Positions 1 to 8,310 of a stretch of DNA of 64,000 nucleotides are shown piece after piece. The translations under genes and the position numbers were made by a program. The notes beneath the pieces are model-generated. The model worked only from the letters and a program-made list of their open reading frames with translations. It was not told the DNA's origin and searched no databases. The stretch is taken from assembly GCF_013449735.1 (NCBI RefSeq), contig NZ_JACBNY010000003.1, positions 62,001 through 126,000 on the forward strand, given 5' to 3'. The stretch comes from Pseudolactococcus laudensis (GTDB lineage Bacteria > Bacillota > Bacilli > Lactobacillales > Streptococcaceae). Within the stretch, counting starts at the first letter, position 1. Each line of letters opens with the position of its first letter.

Positions 1-111
1 TCTGATGAGGAAATTATAGATTTCGAAACTAAAAGTAAAAAAAATTATAAATCTTATCATATTCAAACCGGTAATAAAGATGCATCGGCTAATGGTTTGA
101 ATATGAACTAA
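1..111 (+). CDS. 3' end of an unidentified gene
   Basis: The first frame is open from the window edge to a TAA at 109-111 and encodes 36 hydrophilic residues rich in Lys, Asn and Ser, ending GLNMN. The start lies outside the window. I do not recognise it. It does not resemble the C-terminus of the TrpG amidotransferase, which is the usual neighbour upstream of trpD, so trpG is probably not directly upstream here. The gap to trpD is 29 bases. It could also be a chance open frame, because only 36 codons are visible. Confidence 0.4.
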   Translation, partial: SDEEIIDFETKSKKNYKSYHIQTGNKDASANGLNMN

Positions 112-140
112 TTTTGAAGTGCATAGAAAGTATATAAATT

Positions 141-1145
141 ATGAAAGAAAATCTAGTTAAACTCATGAACCGTGAGAATCTCTCACGTTACGAAGTCAAT
201 CAAATGGCAAATGCTATGTTTAATGGTGAGCTGACGGATTCACAACTTTCAGCAATTCTCATCGCCCTTGCGATGAAAGGCGAAACTGTTGATGAAATGG
301 CGGGGATTGTCGATGTTGTCCGGGACAAAGCCTTGCATATTCCAACGACTGTGACAACTGCCATGGATAACTGTGGCACGGGCGGTGATTTGTCCTTTTC
401 ATTTAATGTGTCAACGACATCAGCTTTTGTCTTAGCCGCCGGTGGTGTGAAAATGGCAAAGCATGGCAATCGCTCGATTTCTTCAAAATCTGGTTCGGCT
501 GATGTGCTAGAAGCACTCGGTATCAATCTTTATCACACGCCAGATGAGCTGGCTGAGATTTTTGATCAGACGGGGCTTGTCTTTCTTTTCGCCCAACACG
601 TCCATCCCAATATGCGCTATGTCATGCCAGTTCGGCGTGAGCTGGAGGTTCGCACGGTGCTCAATCTCATCGGCCCTTTCACAAATCCAGTCGATCTCGA
701 TACCCAGTTACTCGGTACCTCTCGTCCCGACCTTCTAACAACGACGGCTGAAGTCCTGAAATCATTGGGACGGCGACGTGCTGTGGTCGTGAGTGGGCCA
801 AATAATATGGATGAGGCGAGTCTGGATGGCGTGAATCGCTATGCGCTGCTGGATGAGACCGGTGAGATTACGGTGCATGAGTTCGATCATGAGAGTCTGG
901 GCATGCCGCGCGTGACCCTGCAGGAGATTCGCGGTGGCGAGGGCAAGGAAAATGCGGTGATTCTCAAGTCCGTGCTCAATAACGAGCCGAGTCCTTTCTT
1001 GGAAGTGACGGTTTTGAATGCTGGTCTTGGTTTTTTTGCCAATGGTTGTGTGGAGTCAGTAGCGGAAGGCGTTGCCAAAGCGCGTGATGTGATTGCGAGC
1101 GGTGCCGCAATGGCTAAGTTAGTCGAAATGCGGGAGTTGAAATGA
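141..1145 (+). CDS. trpD: Anthranilate phosphoribosyltransferase
   Basis: Joins anthranilate to PRPP to give N-(5-phosphoribosyl)anthranilate, the second step of the tryptophan branch, in the cytoplasm. The 334 residues match the usual family length. The PRPP and Mg-binding motif CGTGGD is at residues 78-83, followed by the anthranilate-site stretch KHGNRSISSKSGSADVLEALG from about residue 107 and a GPFTNP motif near 180. The first half is the all-helical N-domain. The start is the ATG at 141, with only a weak GAAAG-like ribosome site. The stop overlaps the next ATG (ATGA), which implies translational coupling. The middle of the gene looks richer in G+C than the surrounding sequence. Confidence 0.95.
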   Translation: MKENLVKLMNRENLSRYEVNQMANAMFNGELTDSQLSAILIALAMKGETVDEMAGIVDVVRDKALHIPTTVTTAMDNCGTGGDLSFSFNVSTTSAFVLAAGGVKMAKHGNRSISSKSGSADVLEALGINLYHTPDELAEIFDQTGLVFLFAQHVHPNMRYVMPVRRELEVRTVLNLIGPFTNPVDLDTQLLGTSRPDLLTTTAEVLKSLGRRRAVVVSGPNNMDEASLDGVNRYALLDETGEITVHEFDHESLGMPRVTLQEIRGGEGKENAVILKSVLNNEPSPFLEVTVLNAGLGFFANGCVESVAEGVAKARDVIASGAAMAKLVEMRELK

Positions 1146-1432
1146 TGGCTGAAAGTCTGAGTCAAGTTCGTGCTGAAATTGATAAAATCGACGATGCTCT
1201 GATTGGTTTGATTGCGAAACGTGGTGAGTTCGTCAAGCAAGCTGCGACTTTTAAAAAGACAATAGCGCAAGTAGCAGCGCCTGAACGCGTGCAGCAAGTG
1301 ATTGATAAAGTGACCAAACTTGCGATTGAAAAGGGCGCTGATACACAGCTTGTCGAAAATCTCTATCGTCAAATGATAGCGGATTTTATTAGGATTGAAC
1401 ATCAGGCGTTTAAGGTTAATCTTAAAGATTAG
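1142..1432 (+). CDS. AroQ-type chorismate mutase inside the trp operon
   Basis: A 96-residue, all-helical protein of the chorismate mutase type II (AroQ) family, which converts chorismate to prephenate for phenylalanine and tyrosine. The family's active-site basic residues have good candidates at R10, R27, K38 and R49, in the contexts VRAEIDKID, AKRGEFV, TFKK and APERV. The start ATG overlaps the trpD stop; a second in-frame ATG follows directly. A standalone chorismate mutase between trpD and trpC is unusual, because it draws on the same precursor as the tryptophan branch. A related helical fold is used by isochorismate-pyruvate lyases, but operon context makes mutase activity more likely. 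Confidence 0.8.
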   Translation: MMAESLSQVRAEIDKIDDALIGLIAKRGEFVKQAATFKKTIAQVAAPERVQQVIDKVTKLAIEKGADTQLVENLYRQMIADFIRIEHQAFKVNLKD

Positions 1433-1461
1433 TTTACCGTGCAGTAAAGGAAAAACAAGTA

Positions 1462-2232
1462 ATGGAAAATTTTCTCGAAAAAATATTAGCAGAAAAGCAA
1501 ATCGAAGTGGCAGAGATGGTTATGGAAAGGCCTGGAAAAGTCCGGAAAGTCAAGGGTTTTATCGAGCGACTGCGTGATAATTCTGAGACCTTGCAAGTGA
1601 TTGGCGAAGTCAAACGTGCCTCACCGTCACTTGGTGCCATCAATATGACTGTCGATGTCTTAGAGCAAGCGACGAGTTATGCAGCGGCGGGTGTTTCAGC
1701 TATTTCAATTTTAACAGACCCTGTTTTTTTCAAGGGATCGATTGACGATTTGCGCTTGGTTGCCCAAAACGTTGATGTACCGGTGTTGAACAAGGATTTT
1801 ATCATTGATAAAAAGCAGATTGCGCGTGCGGTCAACAGTGGGGCAACGATTGTCTTGTTGATCGTTGCTTGCCTGACTGAAAAAGACTTGCAAGACTTGT
1901 ATGACTATGCCATTTCGCTCGGCTTAGAAGTCTTGGTTGAAGTGCACAATGCTGAAGAATTGGCTGTTGCGCACCGGATCAATGCTGAGTTGATTGGCGT
2001 TAATAATCGCAATCTTAAAACATTCGAAGTCAGTCTTCAGAATAGTCTTGACTTGGTCGCCTTACAAGAACCTGGTCGCTTTTATATCTCAGAGTCTGGG
2101 ATTAAGTCACCAGTTGAGGCTGAAATCGTAGCTCATGATTTCCGTGCAGTCCTCGTTGGCGAAGCCTTGATGAAGGATGGGAACCCAAAAGCAGCGGCGA
2201 AAGGACTTCAGGTCAAGCGCCATGTGGATTAA
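1462..2232 (+). CDS. trpC: Indole-3-glycerol phosphate synthase
   Basis: Closes the indole ring of 1-(2-carboxyphenylamino)-deoxyribulose phosphate, giving indole-3-glycerol phosphate. It is a 256-residue single (beta/alpha)8 barrel, the normal monofunctional length. Motifs run in barrel order: EVKRASPSLG near 49-58 with the catalytic Glu and Lys, VPVLNKDF near 106-113, ILTDP, LVEVHN, IGVNNRNL and the phosphate-binding SESGI. It starts 29 bases after the chorismate mutase gene, behind a GTAAAGGA ribosome site, and its end overlaps trpF by 11 bases. Confidence 0.96.
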   Translation: MENFLEKILAEKQIEVAEMVMERPGKVRKVKGFIERLRDNSETLQVIGEVKRASPSLGAINMTVDVLEQATSYAAAGVSAISILTDPVFFKGSIDDLRLVAQNVDVPVLNKDFIIDKKQIARAVNSGATIVLLIVACLTEKDLQDLYDYAISLGLEVLVEVHNAEELAVAHRINAELIGVNNRNLKTFEVSLQNSLDLVALQEPGRFYISESGIKSPVEAEIVAHDFRAVLVGEALMKDGNPKAAAKGLQVKRHVD

Positions 2233-2839
2233 AATTTGCGGTTTATCAACACACGCAGCTGTTGAAACGGCGGTGACCTCTGGTGCGACGCATATCGGGT
2301 TTGTATTCGCCGAAAGCAAGCGCCAAGTCACGCCAGAATACGCCAAATATTTGGCAAAAGATGTGCCGAAAACAGTCAAAAAAGTCGGCTTATTTGTGAA
2401 TGAAGACTTGGCAGTTGTCCAAGAAGTGGTAGCCAAAGTCGGGCTCGACATGGTACAACTTCACGGGCAAGAAAAGGCGGACTATGCGGCGCAAGTCGGT
2501 GTACCCGTTATTAAGGTTTTTGGCATCAAAGATGGTAAAATACCAGCTGCCATAGCCGATTTTAAAGCACACACAATCCTATTAGATGCCCCACCAACGC
2601 AATTTGCGGGTGGCAGTGGTCAATCCTTTGATTGGGAAAAGGTCGATTTGACCACTTTAGACGGCTACCGATTTTTTGTAGCCGGAGGCTTGAATCCCGA
2701 GAACGTCAGTCGAGCCATTGCTATTTTCAATCCGACTGGGGTTGATGTCTCTAGTGGGGTTGAGAGTGATGGACAGAAAGATTTGGCTAAAATAGAACAT
2801 TTTATCTCATCTGCACAAACTAAATGTCATAAACGATAA
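2222..2839 (+). CDS. trpF: Phosphoribosylanthranilate isomerase
   Basis: Performs the Amadori rearrangement of phosphoribosylanthranilate just before the TrpC step. The start chosen is the ATG at 2222, giving MWIKICGL, the invariant N-terminus with the catalytic Cys in KICG. A frame extension to 2177 adds only residues encoded inside trpC and is not supported. The product is 205 residues. Family features include THIGFVF, the LHG motif near 80, a conserved LLDAP with the catalytic Asp, and FVAGGLNP with the phosphate site. It overlaps trpC by 11 bases in another frame, so translation is probably coupled. Confidence 0.95.
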   Translation: MWIKICGLSTHAAVETAVTSGATHIGFVFAESKRQVTPEYAKYLAKDVPKTVKKVGLFVNEDLAVVQEVVAKVGLDMVQLHGQEKADYAAQVGVPVIKVFGIKDGKIPAAIADFKAHTILLDAPPTQFAGGSGQSFDWEKVDLTTLDGYRFFVAGGLNPENVSRAIAIFNPTGVDVSSGVESDGQKDLAKIEHFISSAQTKCHKR

Positions 2840-2876
2840 GCTATCTCAAGCATATTATAACGTATAAGGAGACACC

Positions 2877-4115
2877 ATGACCTACCAAAACCCAGACCAA
2901 GCCGGTTTCTTCGGCACTTACGGCGGCACCTTTGTACCCGAAACATTGATGTACGCTGTCAAAGAACTCAAAGCTGCCTATGAGGCTAGTAAAACGGATG
3001 CAGCTTTCCAAGCCGAATTATCAGACCTCCTCAAAAACTATGTCGGTCGTGAAAATCCCCTTTACTTCGCGAAAAATCTGACTGAAAAATGTGGTGGCGC
3101 CAAAATCTACCTCAAACGTGAAGACCTCAACCATACAGGTGCTCACAAAATTAATAATGCCCTAGCACAAGTCATGCTCGCTAAAAAAATGGGTAAAAAT
3201 AAAATCATCGCAGAAACAGGTGCCGGACAACATGGTGTCGCAACGGCAACTGCTGCCGCGCTTTTTGGCATGGACTGTAAAATCTACATGGGCGCTATCG
3301 ACGTGCAACGCCAAGAACTAAACGTTTTCCGCATGCAACTTTTAGGTGCAGAAGTTGTGCCTGTAACTGATGGCTCTAGTGTCCTCAAAGATGCGGTCAA
3401 TGCCGCCCTTCGTGCTTGGGTTGAAAGTGTTGAAGACACCCACTACATCTTAGGTACAGCTGCTGGTCCAGCTCCTTTCCCAGAAATGGTGCGTGATTTC
3501 CAAGCCATCATTGGACGAGAAGCGCGGGCGCAAATCCTCGAAAAAGAAGGCCAACTTCCTTCCGCTGTTGTGGCTTGTGTTGGCGGTGGGTCAAACGCAG
3601 CTGGACTTTTCTATCCTTTTGTCAATGATGCATCAGTTGCGATGATCGGGGTTGAAGCGGCTGGTCGTGGTCTTGATAGCGGTGAAACGGCTGCCTCTAT
3701 CAATCGCGGCACAGATGGCGTTCTCCATGGCAACATCATGCGCCTGCTCCAAGATGAAAATGGTCAGGTGCAATAGGCTTATAGTATTTCAGCTGGTTTG
3801 GACTACCCAGGCCTTGGGCCTGAGCACTGTCACTGGAACGAAACAGGTCGAGCAGAGTACATCTCAGCTACTGATGATGAAGCATTAGCAGGGTTCAAAA
3901 TGCTATGCGTTACTGAAGGTATCATCCCCGCGCTAGAAAGTTCACACGCCATTTCCCAGCTGCCAAGCTTGGCGAAACGATACAGCAAAGATGAGAGCAT
4001 CATCGTCTGCCTCAGCGGCCGCGGTGACAAGGATGTCGCGCAGATCAAAGCCCGCGCTGAAAATCATGATACTGAAAGCGGTGCGACATCGTCGCAAACT
4101 TCTGTAGAAAATTAG
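2877..4115 (+). pseudogene. trpB: Tryptophan synthase beta chain, interrupted by an in-frame TAG
   Basis: TrpB joins indole and serine using pyridoxal phosphate. The frame begins at ATG 2877 after AAGGAGACACC and shows the PLP lysine context [11 protein letters not shown], the ETGAGQHG motif and the [10 protein letters not shown] phosphate loop. It stops at a TAG at 3774-3776, after 299 codons. The same frame then continues without a break with [22 protein letters not shown] and LSGRGDKD, which are standard C-terminal TrpB motifs, to TAA at 4113-4115. Homologues carry a Glu at the TAG position, so one base (GAG to TAG) would restore a 412-residue, family-length protein. The truncated product would lack part of the PLP domain. 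It could be a true nonsense mutation, a suppressed codon or a sequencing error. Confidence 0.88.
4083..4095. repeat. Small palindrome near the end of trpB
   Basis: GCGAC-ATC-GTCGC forms a 5-bp perfect inverted repeat inside the last trpB codons, immediately before the larger inverted repeat at 4097-4173. It may be part of the same inserted or structured element. Confidence 0.45.
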
Positions 4116-4173
4116 GAATTTGCTGGTTCTGCGCTTGCGCAGGTTCATAAATTGTCTATTTTCTACAGAAGTT
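4097..4173. repeat. 77-bp element with 16-bp perfect terminal inverted repeats at the trpB-trpA junction
   Basis: AACTTCTGTAGAAAAT at 4097-4112 is the exact reverse complement of 4158-4173. The 45-base interior holds a second perfect hairpin, CTGCGC-TT-GCGCAG, at 4129-4142. The left arm encodes the last residues and the stop of trpB. No T-tract follows, so it is not a normal terminator. It could be a small palindromic mobile element, or an mRNA processing or attenuation structure between trpB and trpA. Confidence 0.7.
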
Positions 4174-4205
4174 AGCTTGAAGTTCAAATAAAGGAGAATT
4201 TTAAG

Positions 4206-4979
4206 ATGAAAACCTTACGACAACACTTAGAAACACTCAAATCAGCTGGCAAAACCCTGGTCGTGCCCTATATCATGGCGGGCGATCACGCAAATAGCAT
4301 CGCGGGACTCCCTGAAACCATCGACTTTTTGGTGGCAAATGGTGCCAGCACCATTGAAGTCGGTATCCCTTTTTCAGATCCAGTAGCAGACGGCCCTGTG
4401 ATTGAATTAGCGGGGATTCGCGCTTTGAAAAATGGGACGACTTTGACGAAGGTCATCGAAACCCTGAAAACCATCAAAACAGATGTACCACTGGTCATCA
4501 TGTCCTATTTCAATCCAATCTATAAATATGGCATCGAAAAATTTGTCAACGACCTCAAAGACACACCAGTAAAAGGACTGATTTTGCCTGATGTCCCACG
4601 TGAACATGAAAATATGATTGCACCGTTTTTAACAGATACTGATATTGCTTTGGTACCACTTGTGACTTTGACCAGTATTCCAGAACGCCAAGCTGAATTA
4701 GTGAAAGATGCCCAAGGATTTATTTATGCTGTGACGGTCAATGGTGTCACAGGAGCTGGCCACGATTACCGAGCGGATTTGAATCAACACTTGGCAAAAT
4801 TAGCTGAGATTTCTGATGCGCCTGTCTTAGCTGGTTTTGGTGTGTCATCCATCGCTCATGTTGAAAATTTCCGTAAAGCAGTCGACGGTGTCATTGTTGG
4901 CTCTTACATTGTGAAAGGATTACACGAAGGCAAAACAGCTGAAATTGCTGAATTTTTACAAAAATCAAGTCAAATATAA
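4206..4979 (+). CDS. trpA: Tryptophan synthase alpha chain
   Basis: Cleaves indole-3-glycerol phosphate to indole and glyceraldehyde 3-phosphate and passes indole to TrpB in an alpha2-beta2 complex. It has 257 residues, a single TIM barrel. The catalytic Glu lies in [15 protein letters not shown] near residue 50 and the catalytic Asp is the second Asp of that stretch. The phosphate site is seen in GVTGAG near 180 and in GFGVSS near 218. The ribosome site is AAAGGAG, nine bases before the ATG. The gene looks intact although trpB before it carries a stop. Confidence 0.95.
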   Translation: MKTLRQHLETLKSAGKTLVVPYIMAGDHANSIAGLPETIDFLVANGASTIEVGIPFSDPVADGPVIELAGIRALKNGTTLTKVIETLKTIKTDVPLVIMSYFNPIYKYGIEKFVNDLKDTPVKGLILPDVPREHENMIAPFLTDTDIALVPLVTLTSIPERQAELVKDAQGFIYAVTVNGVTGAGHDYRADLNQHLAKLAEISDAPVLAGFGVSSIAHVENFRKAVDGVIVGSYIVKGLHEGKTAEIAEFLQKSSQI

Positions 4980-4983
4980 AATA

Positions 4984-5018
4984 AAAAGCGATTTCTATAC
5001 AAAAATCACTTTCTTTTT
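4984..5018 (+). terminator. Weak possible terminator after trpA
   Basis: AAAGCGATTT at 4985-4994 can pair with AAATCACTTT at 5003-5012 apart from one C-A mismatch, followed by TCTTTTT. Read from the minus strand the mismatch becomes a G-U pair. It is weak, but it sits between the end of the trp operon and the rpsA promoter. Confidence 0.4.
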
Positions 5019-5028
5019 AGGAATAATT

Positions 5029-5038
5029 ATGGTAAGAT
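5029..5038 (+). promoter_or_regulatory. Likely rpsA promoter (extended -10)
   Basis: TATGGTAAGAT contains TGG directly before TAAGAT, an extended -10 box. No good -35 is seen in the T-rich sequence 17 bases upstream. The leader to the ATG at 5108 contains GACTG at 5048-5052 and CAGTC at 5076-5080, which could close a hairpin before the GGAGGAAAC ribosome site. Confidence 0.5.
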
Positions 5039-5107
5039 AAACATTAGGACTGTATATATCGTAAAAGATGTGTGCCAGTCAAATTGTTGGAGGAAACTTT
5101 TTAAAAA

Positions 5108-6349
5108 ATGAACGAATTTGAAGAACTATTGAACAGCGTCGGTGACGTTAAAGTCGGTGACGTCGTAAGCGGTGAAATCCTCACTGTCGAAGGCGACCAA
5201 GCTACTGTAGCTATCGTTGGTACAGGTGTTGAAGGTGTTTTGACACTTCGCGAACTCACTAACGAACGTGACGCTGATATAAATGACTTCGTCAAAGCTG
5301 GTGAAGTTAAGGAACTCTTGGTTGTTAAACAAATCGTGGGTAAAGAATCAGAAGGTGCTAATGTTTACTTGCTTTCTGAAAAACGTCTTGCTGCACGTAA
5401 AGCTTTTGCTGACCTTGAAGGTAAAGAAGGCGAAGTTGTCACTGTTAAAGTCTTAAAAGACGTTAAAGGTGGCTTGTCAGTAGACTTCAACGGTGTTCGT
5501 GGTTTCATCCCAGCATCTATGATTGACACTTACTTTGTACGCGATACTAAGAAATTTGTCGGTGAAGAATTTGATGCTAAAATCATCGAAGTTAACGCTG
5601 CTGAAAAACGTTTCATCTTGAGCCGTCGTGCGGTTATCGAAGAAGAATCTAAATCACAACGTGCTGAAGCATTTGCTAACTTGCACGAAGGTGATATCGT
5701 TGAAGGTACTGTTGCACGTACAACTGATTTTGGTGCTTTCATCAATCTTGGTGGTGTTGACGGACTTGTTCACGTGACTGAATTGGCTCACGGACGCGTT
5801 AAAAAACCTAGCGATGTCGTTAAAGTTGGCGAAACTGTTCAAGTTAAAGTCTTGAAAGTTGATGAAGAAGCTGGTCGTGTATCACTTTCTCTTAAAGCTA
5901 CACAGCCTGGCCCTTGGGATGACATCGATGAAAAAGCACCAGTTGGTTCTGTTCTCGATGGTACTGTTAAACGTATCACTGACTTCGGTGCTTTCGTTGA
6001 AATCTTCCCAGGTGTTGAAGGTTTGGTTCACATTTCTCAAATCTCTTGGGAACGTGTTGAAAACGCTAAAGATGTCTTGTCAGTAGGTCAAGCCGTTCAA
6101 GTTAAAGTACTTGACGTGAAACCAGCTGAAGAACGTATCTCATTGTCTATCAAAGCATTGACTGAAGCGCCTGCACGTAAAGAACGTTCAAACGATTCAG
6201 GTAACGCTGCACAAGGTGGACAACGTCGTGATGCTAAACCACGTGCGCCACGTCGTAACACTAAACCAGAATACACATTACCAGAAACACAAGAAGGATT
6301 CTCACTTGCTGACTTCTTAGGTGATGATTTCGATATCAACAACTTTTAA
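5108..6349 (+). CDS. rpsA: Ribosomal protein S1 homologue, four S1 domains
   Basis: Binds mRNA on or near the 30S subunit. The 413 residues hold four S1/OB repeats at roughly 15-92, 105-180, 193-272 and 279-354. Domains three and four carry the best motifs (TDFGAFINLGGVDGLVH and TDFGAFVEIFPGVEGLVH). A basic, disordered tail follows, and the end is acidic (LGDDFDINNF). Four repeats is the usual number in low-GC Gram-positives, compared with six in E. coli. A strong GGAGG site precedes the ATG. Codon use looks strongly biased (GAA, CGT, GGT), as expected for a highly expressed gene. Confidence 0.95.
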   Translation: MNEFEELLNSVGDVKVGDVVSGEILTVEGDQATVAIVGTGVEGVLTLRELTNERDADINDFVKAGEVKELLVVKQIVGKESEGANVYLLSEKRLAARKAFADLEGKEGEVVTVKVLKDVKGGLSVDFNGVRGFIPASMIDTYFVRDTKKFVGEEFDAKIIEVNAAEKRFILSRRAVIEEESKSQRAEAFANLHEGDIVEGTVARTTDFGAFINLGGVDGLVHVTELAHGRVKKPSDVVKVGETVQVKVLKVDEEAGRVSLSLKATQPGPWDDIDEKAPVGSVLDGTVKRITDFGAFVEIFPGVEGLVHISQISWERVENAKDVLSVGQAVQVKVLDVKPAEERISLSIKALTEAPARKERSNDSGNAAQGGQRRDAKPRAPRRNTKPEYTLPETQEGFSLADFLGDDFDINNF

Positions 6350-6362
6350 TTAAAGGTTGTGA

Positions 6363-6386
6363 AAACGTCCGAAAGGGCGTTTTTTT
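6363..6386 (+). terminator. rpsA terminator
   Basis: AACGTCC-GAAA-GGGCGTT hairpin with one G-U pair, followed by a run of T. It directly abuts the uvrC -10 box. Confidence 0.9.
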
Positions 6387-6394
6387 GATATAAT
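6386..6394 (+). promoter_or_regulatory. uvrC extended -10 promoter, near-leaderless
   Basis: TGATATAAT begins in the last base of the rpsA terminator T-tract. With the usual seven-base step the transcript would start near 6401, three bases before the uvrC ATG, and no Shine-Dalgarno sequence is present. Confidence 0.7.
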
Positions 6395-6403
6395 AAAGAT
6401 ACT

Positions 6404-8191
6404 ATGAATGAGACAATCAAGGCAAAACTAGCCATACTGCCAGACAATCCTGGCTGTTATTTGCATAAAGATAAAAATGGGACGATTATCTATGTCGGTA
6501 AAGCCAAAAATCTAAAAAATCGGGTACGCTCATATTTTCGTGGCTCACATGATACTAAGACTGAATTATTAGTATCAGAAATTGTTGATTTTGAATTTAT
6601 TGTCACAGAGTCGAATATCGAGGCGTTACTCTTGGAAATTAATCTTATTCAAGAGAATATGCCTAAATATAATATCATGCTCAAGGATGATAAGTCCTAC
6701 CCTTTTATTAAAATCACACGCGAGAAGTACCCACGTCTTTTGATTACGCGGCAAGTTAAAAAGGATCAGGCTCATTATTTTGGCCCTTATCCGGATGTTG
6801 GGGCGGCTAATGAAATCAAGCATCTGCTCGACCGAATTTTTCCTTTGCGTAAGTGTAATGTCTTGCCTAATCAAGTTTGTTTGTATTATCATATGCACCA
6901 GTGTCTGGCGCCATGTGTTTTTGATGTTGACCCTAAAGTTTATGAAGGAATGACTGAGGAAATCACTAAGTTTCTCAATGGTGGTGAGGACAAGATTGTC
7001 AAAGAGTTAGAGTCAAAAATGCATGAGGCTGCAGCTGGTTTTGAATTTGAAAAAGCTGCTGAATACCGTGATTTAGTTAAGAGCATCGGAACACTTAGAA
7101 CTAAGCAGCGGGTTATGAATCATGATTTACAAGACCGAGATGTGTTTGGTTATGCGGTAGATAAGGGGTGGATGTGTGTGCAAGTTTTCTTTGTGCGTCA
7201 AGGAAAACTTATTCAACGCGATGTGAATTTATTTCCCTACTATAATGATGCAGATGAAGACTTTCTGACTTACGTTGGTCAATTTTATAAAGGGGCTGAC
7301 CATTTTATTCCCAAGGAAATTTTTATTCCGTCGGATATTGACTTGGCATCAGTTCAAGCTTTGACGCAAACGAAAGTGATTCAACCGTCTCGTGGTGAAA
7401 AGAAACAGTTGGTAAATCTCGCAACGAAAAATGCACGTGTTAGCCTACAGCAAAAATTTGAATTGGCTGAGAAAAATATCGAAAAAACACACGGCGCGAT
7501 TGAAAATCTAGGAACTATCATGAATATTCCGACGCCACGTCGGATTGAGAGTTTTGATAACTCTAACATCATGGGGACAAGTCCAGTTAGTGCTATGGTT
7601 GTCTTTGTTGACGGGAAACCTTCTAAAAAGGATTATCGTAAATTTAAAATCAAGACTGTCGTTGGACCGGATGATTATGCTAGTATGCGAGAAGTTATCT
7701 TGCGGCGTTATAGTCGTGCCATTAAAGAAGATGGTATTTTACCAGATTTAATCATCATGGATGGTGGTGTTGGTCAGATTAATGCAGCCAAGGAAATTCT
7801 TGATAGTTTAGGGCTCGATATTCCAATAGCAGGTTTGGCGAAAAATGATAAGCACCAAACGCAAGAGTTACTATTCGGAGACCCTTTGGAAGTTGTACCA
7901 TTGAGTCGACAAAGTCAGGAATTCTTCTTGTTGCAGCGAATTCAAGATGAAGTTCACAGATTTGCCATTACCTTTCACCGACAAGTTCGCTCGAAAAATT
8001 CATTTTCTAGCAAATTGGATGGTATTGACGGCTTAGGGCCGAAACGTAAACAGAAATTGATGCGCACGTTTAAATCTCTGACTAACATCCAGGCAGCAAC
8101 GCCTGAAGCGATTCATGAAGCAGGCATCCCTTATGAAGTCGCACGTCGTATCAAAGAAACCCTATCACCAACAGAAGGTGAGCAAGAATAG
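6404..8191 (+). CDS. uvrC: UvrABC system endonuclease subunit C
   Basis: Makes the dual incisions in nucleotide excision repair together with UvrA and UvrB. The 595 residues contain the GIY-YIG nuclease at the N-terminus (GCYLH at 17-21, [12 protein letters not shown] at 30-41), a UVR domain binding UvrB near 205-240, the RNase H-like 3' nuclease core (ESFDNSN around 385) and a C-terminal helix-hairpin-helix ([12 protein letters not shown] near 546). Length and order are normal. It stands alone, between its own near-leaderless promoter and an AT-rich spacer. Confidence 0.96.
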   Translation: MNETIKAKLAILPDNPGCYLHKDKNGTIIYVGKAKNLKNRVRSYFRGSHDTKTELLVSEIVDFEFIVTESNIEALLLEINLIQENMPKYNIMLKDDKSYPFIKITREKYPRLLITRQVKKDQAHYFGPYPDVGAANEIKHLLDRIFPLRKCNVLPNQVCLYYHMHQCLAPCVFDVDPKVYEGMTEEITKFLNGGEDKIVKELESKMHEAAAGFEFEKAAEYRDLVKSIGTLRTKQRVMNHDLQDRDVFGYAVDKGWMCVQVFFVRQGKLIQRDVNLFPYYNDADEDFLTYVGQFYKGADHFIPKEIFIPSDIDLASVQALTQTKVIQPSRGEKKQLVNLATKNARVSLQQKFELAEKNIEKTHGAIENLGTIMNIPTPRRIESFDNSNIMGTSPVSAMVVFVDGKPSKKDYRKFKIKTVVGPDDYASMREVILRRYSRAIKEDGILPDLIIMDGGVGQINAAKEILDSLGLDIPIAGLAKNDKHQTQELLFGDPLEVVPLSRQSQEFFLLQRIQDEVHRFAITFHRQVRSKNSFSSKLDGIDGLGPKRKQKLMRTFKSLTNIQAATPEAIHEAGIPYEVARRIKETLSPTEGEQE

Positions 8192-8221
8192 GCAGGTCAT
8201 CAAATCGCAAAAATATGCATC

Positions 8222-8255
8222 AAAATCGCAATTTTGCTTGTTTTTTTGATAAAAT
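8222..8255 (+). promoter_or_regulatory. AT-rich hairpin and extended -10 upstream of the PH-domain gene
   Basis: A six-pair stem (CAAAAT-CGCA-ATTTTG) at 8221-8236 is followed by CTTG and seven T, a possible weak uvrC terminator. TGATAAAAT at 8247-8255 follows at once as an extended -10 for the next gene. The leader then carries AAGAGGTGA before the ATG at 8311. Confidence 0.55.
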
Positions 8256-8310
8256 AGTGATTACGGGAAACAAAGTTATAAGGATACGACGATATGAAAA
8301 GAGGTGACAG

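Noticed and set aside
887-1402. 171-codon antisense frame over trpD and the chorismate mutase gene
   Set aside because: Overlaps two well-supported genes entirely and shows no motif of its own.
2177-2221. N-terminal extension of TrpF
   Set aside because: Lies inside trpC; the MWIKICGL start at 2222 is the conserved one.
3652-3888. 78-codon frame in another frame around the trpB stop
   Set aside because: It is not a frameshift continuation; the true trpB C-terminus is in the original frame after the TAG.
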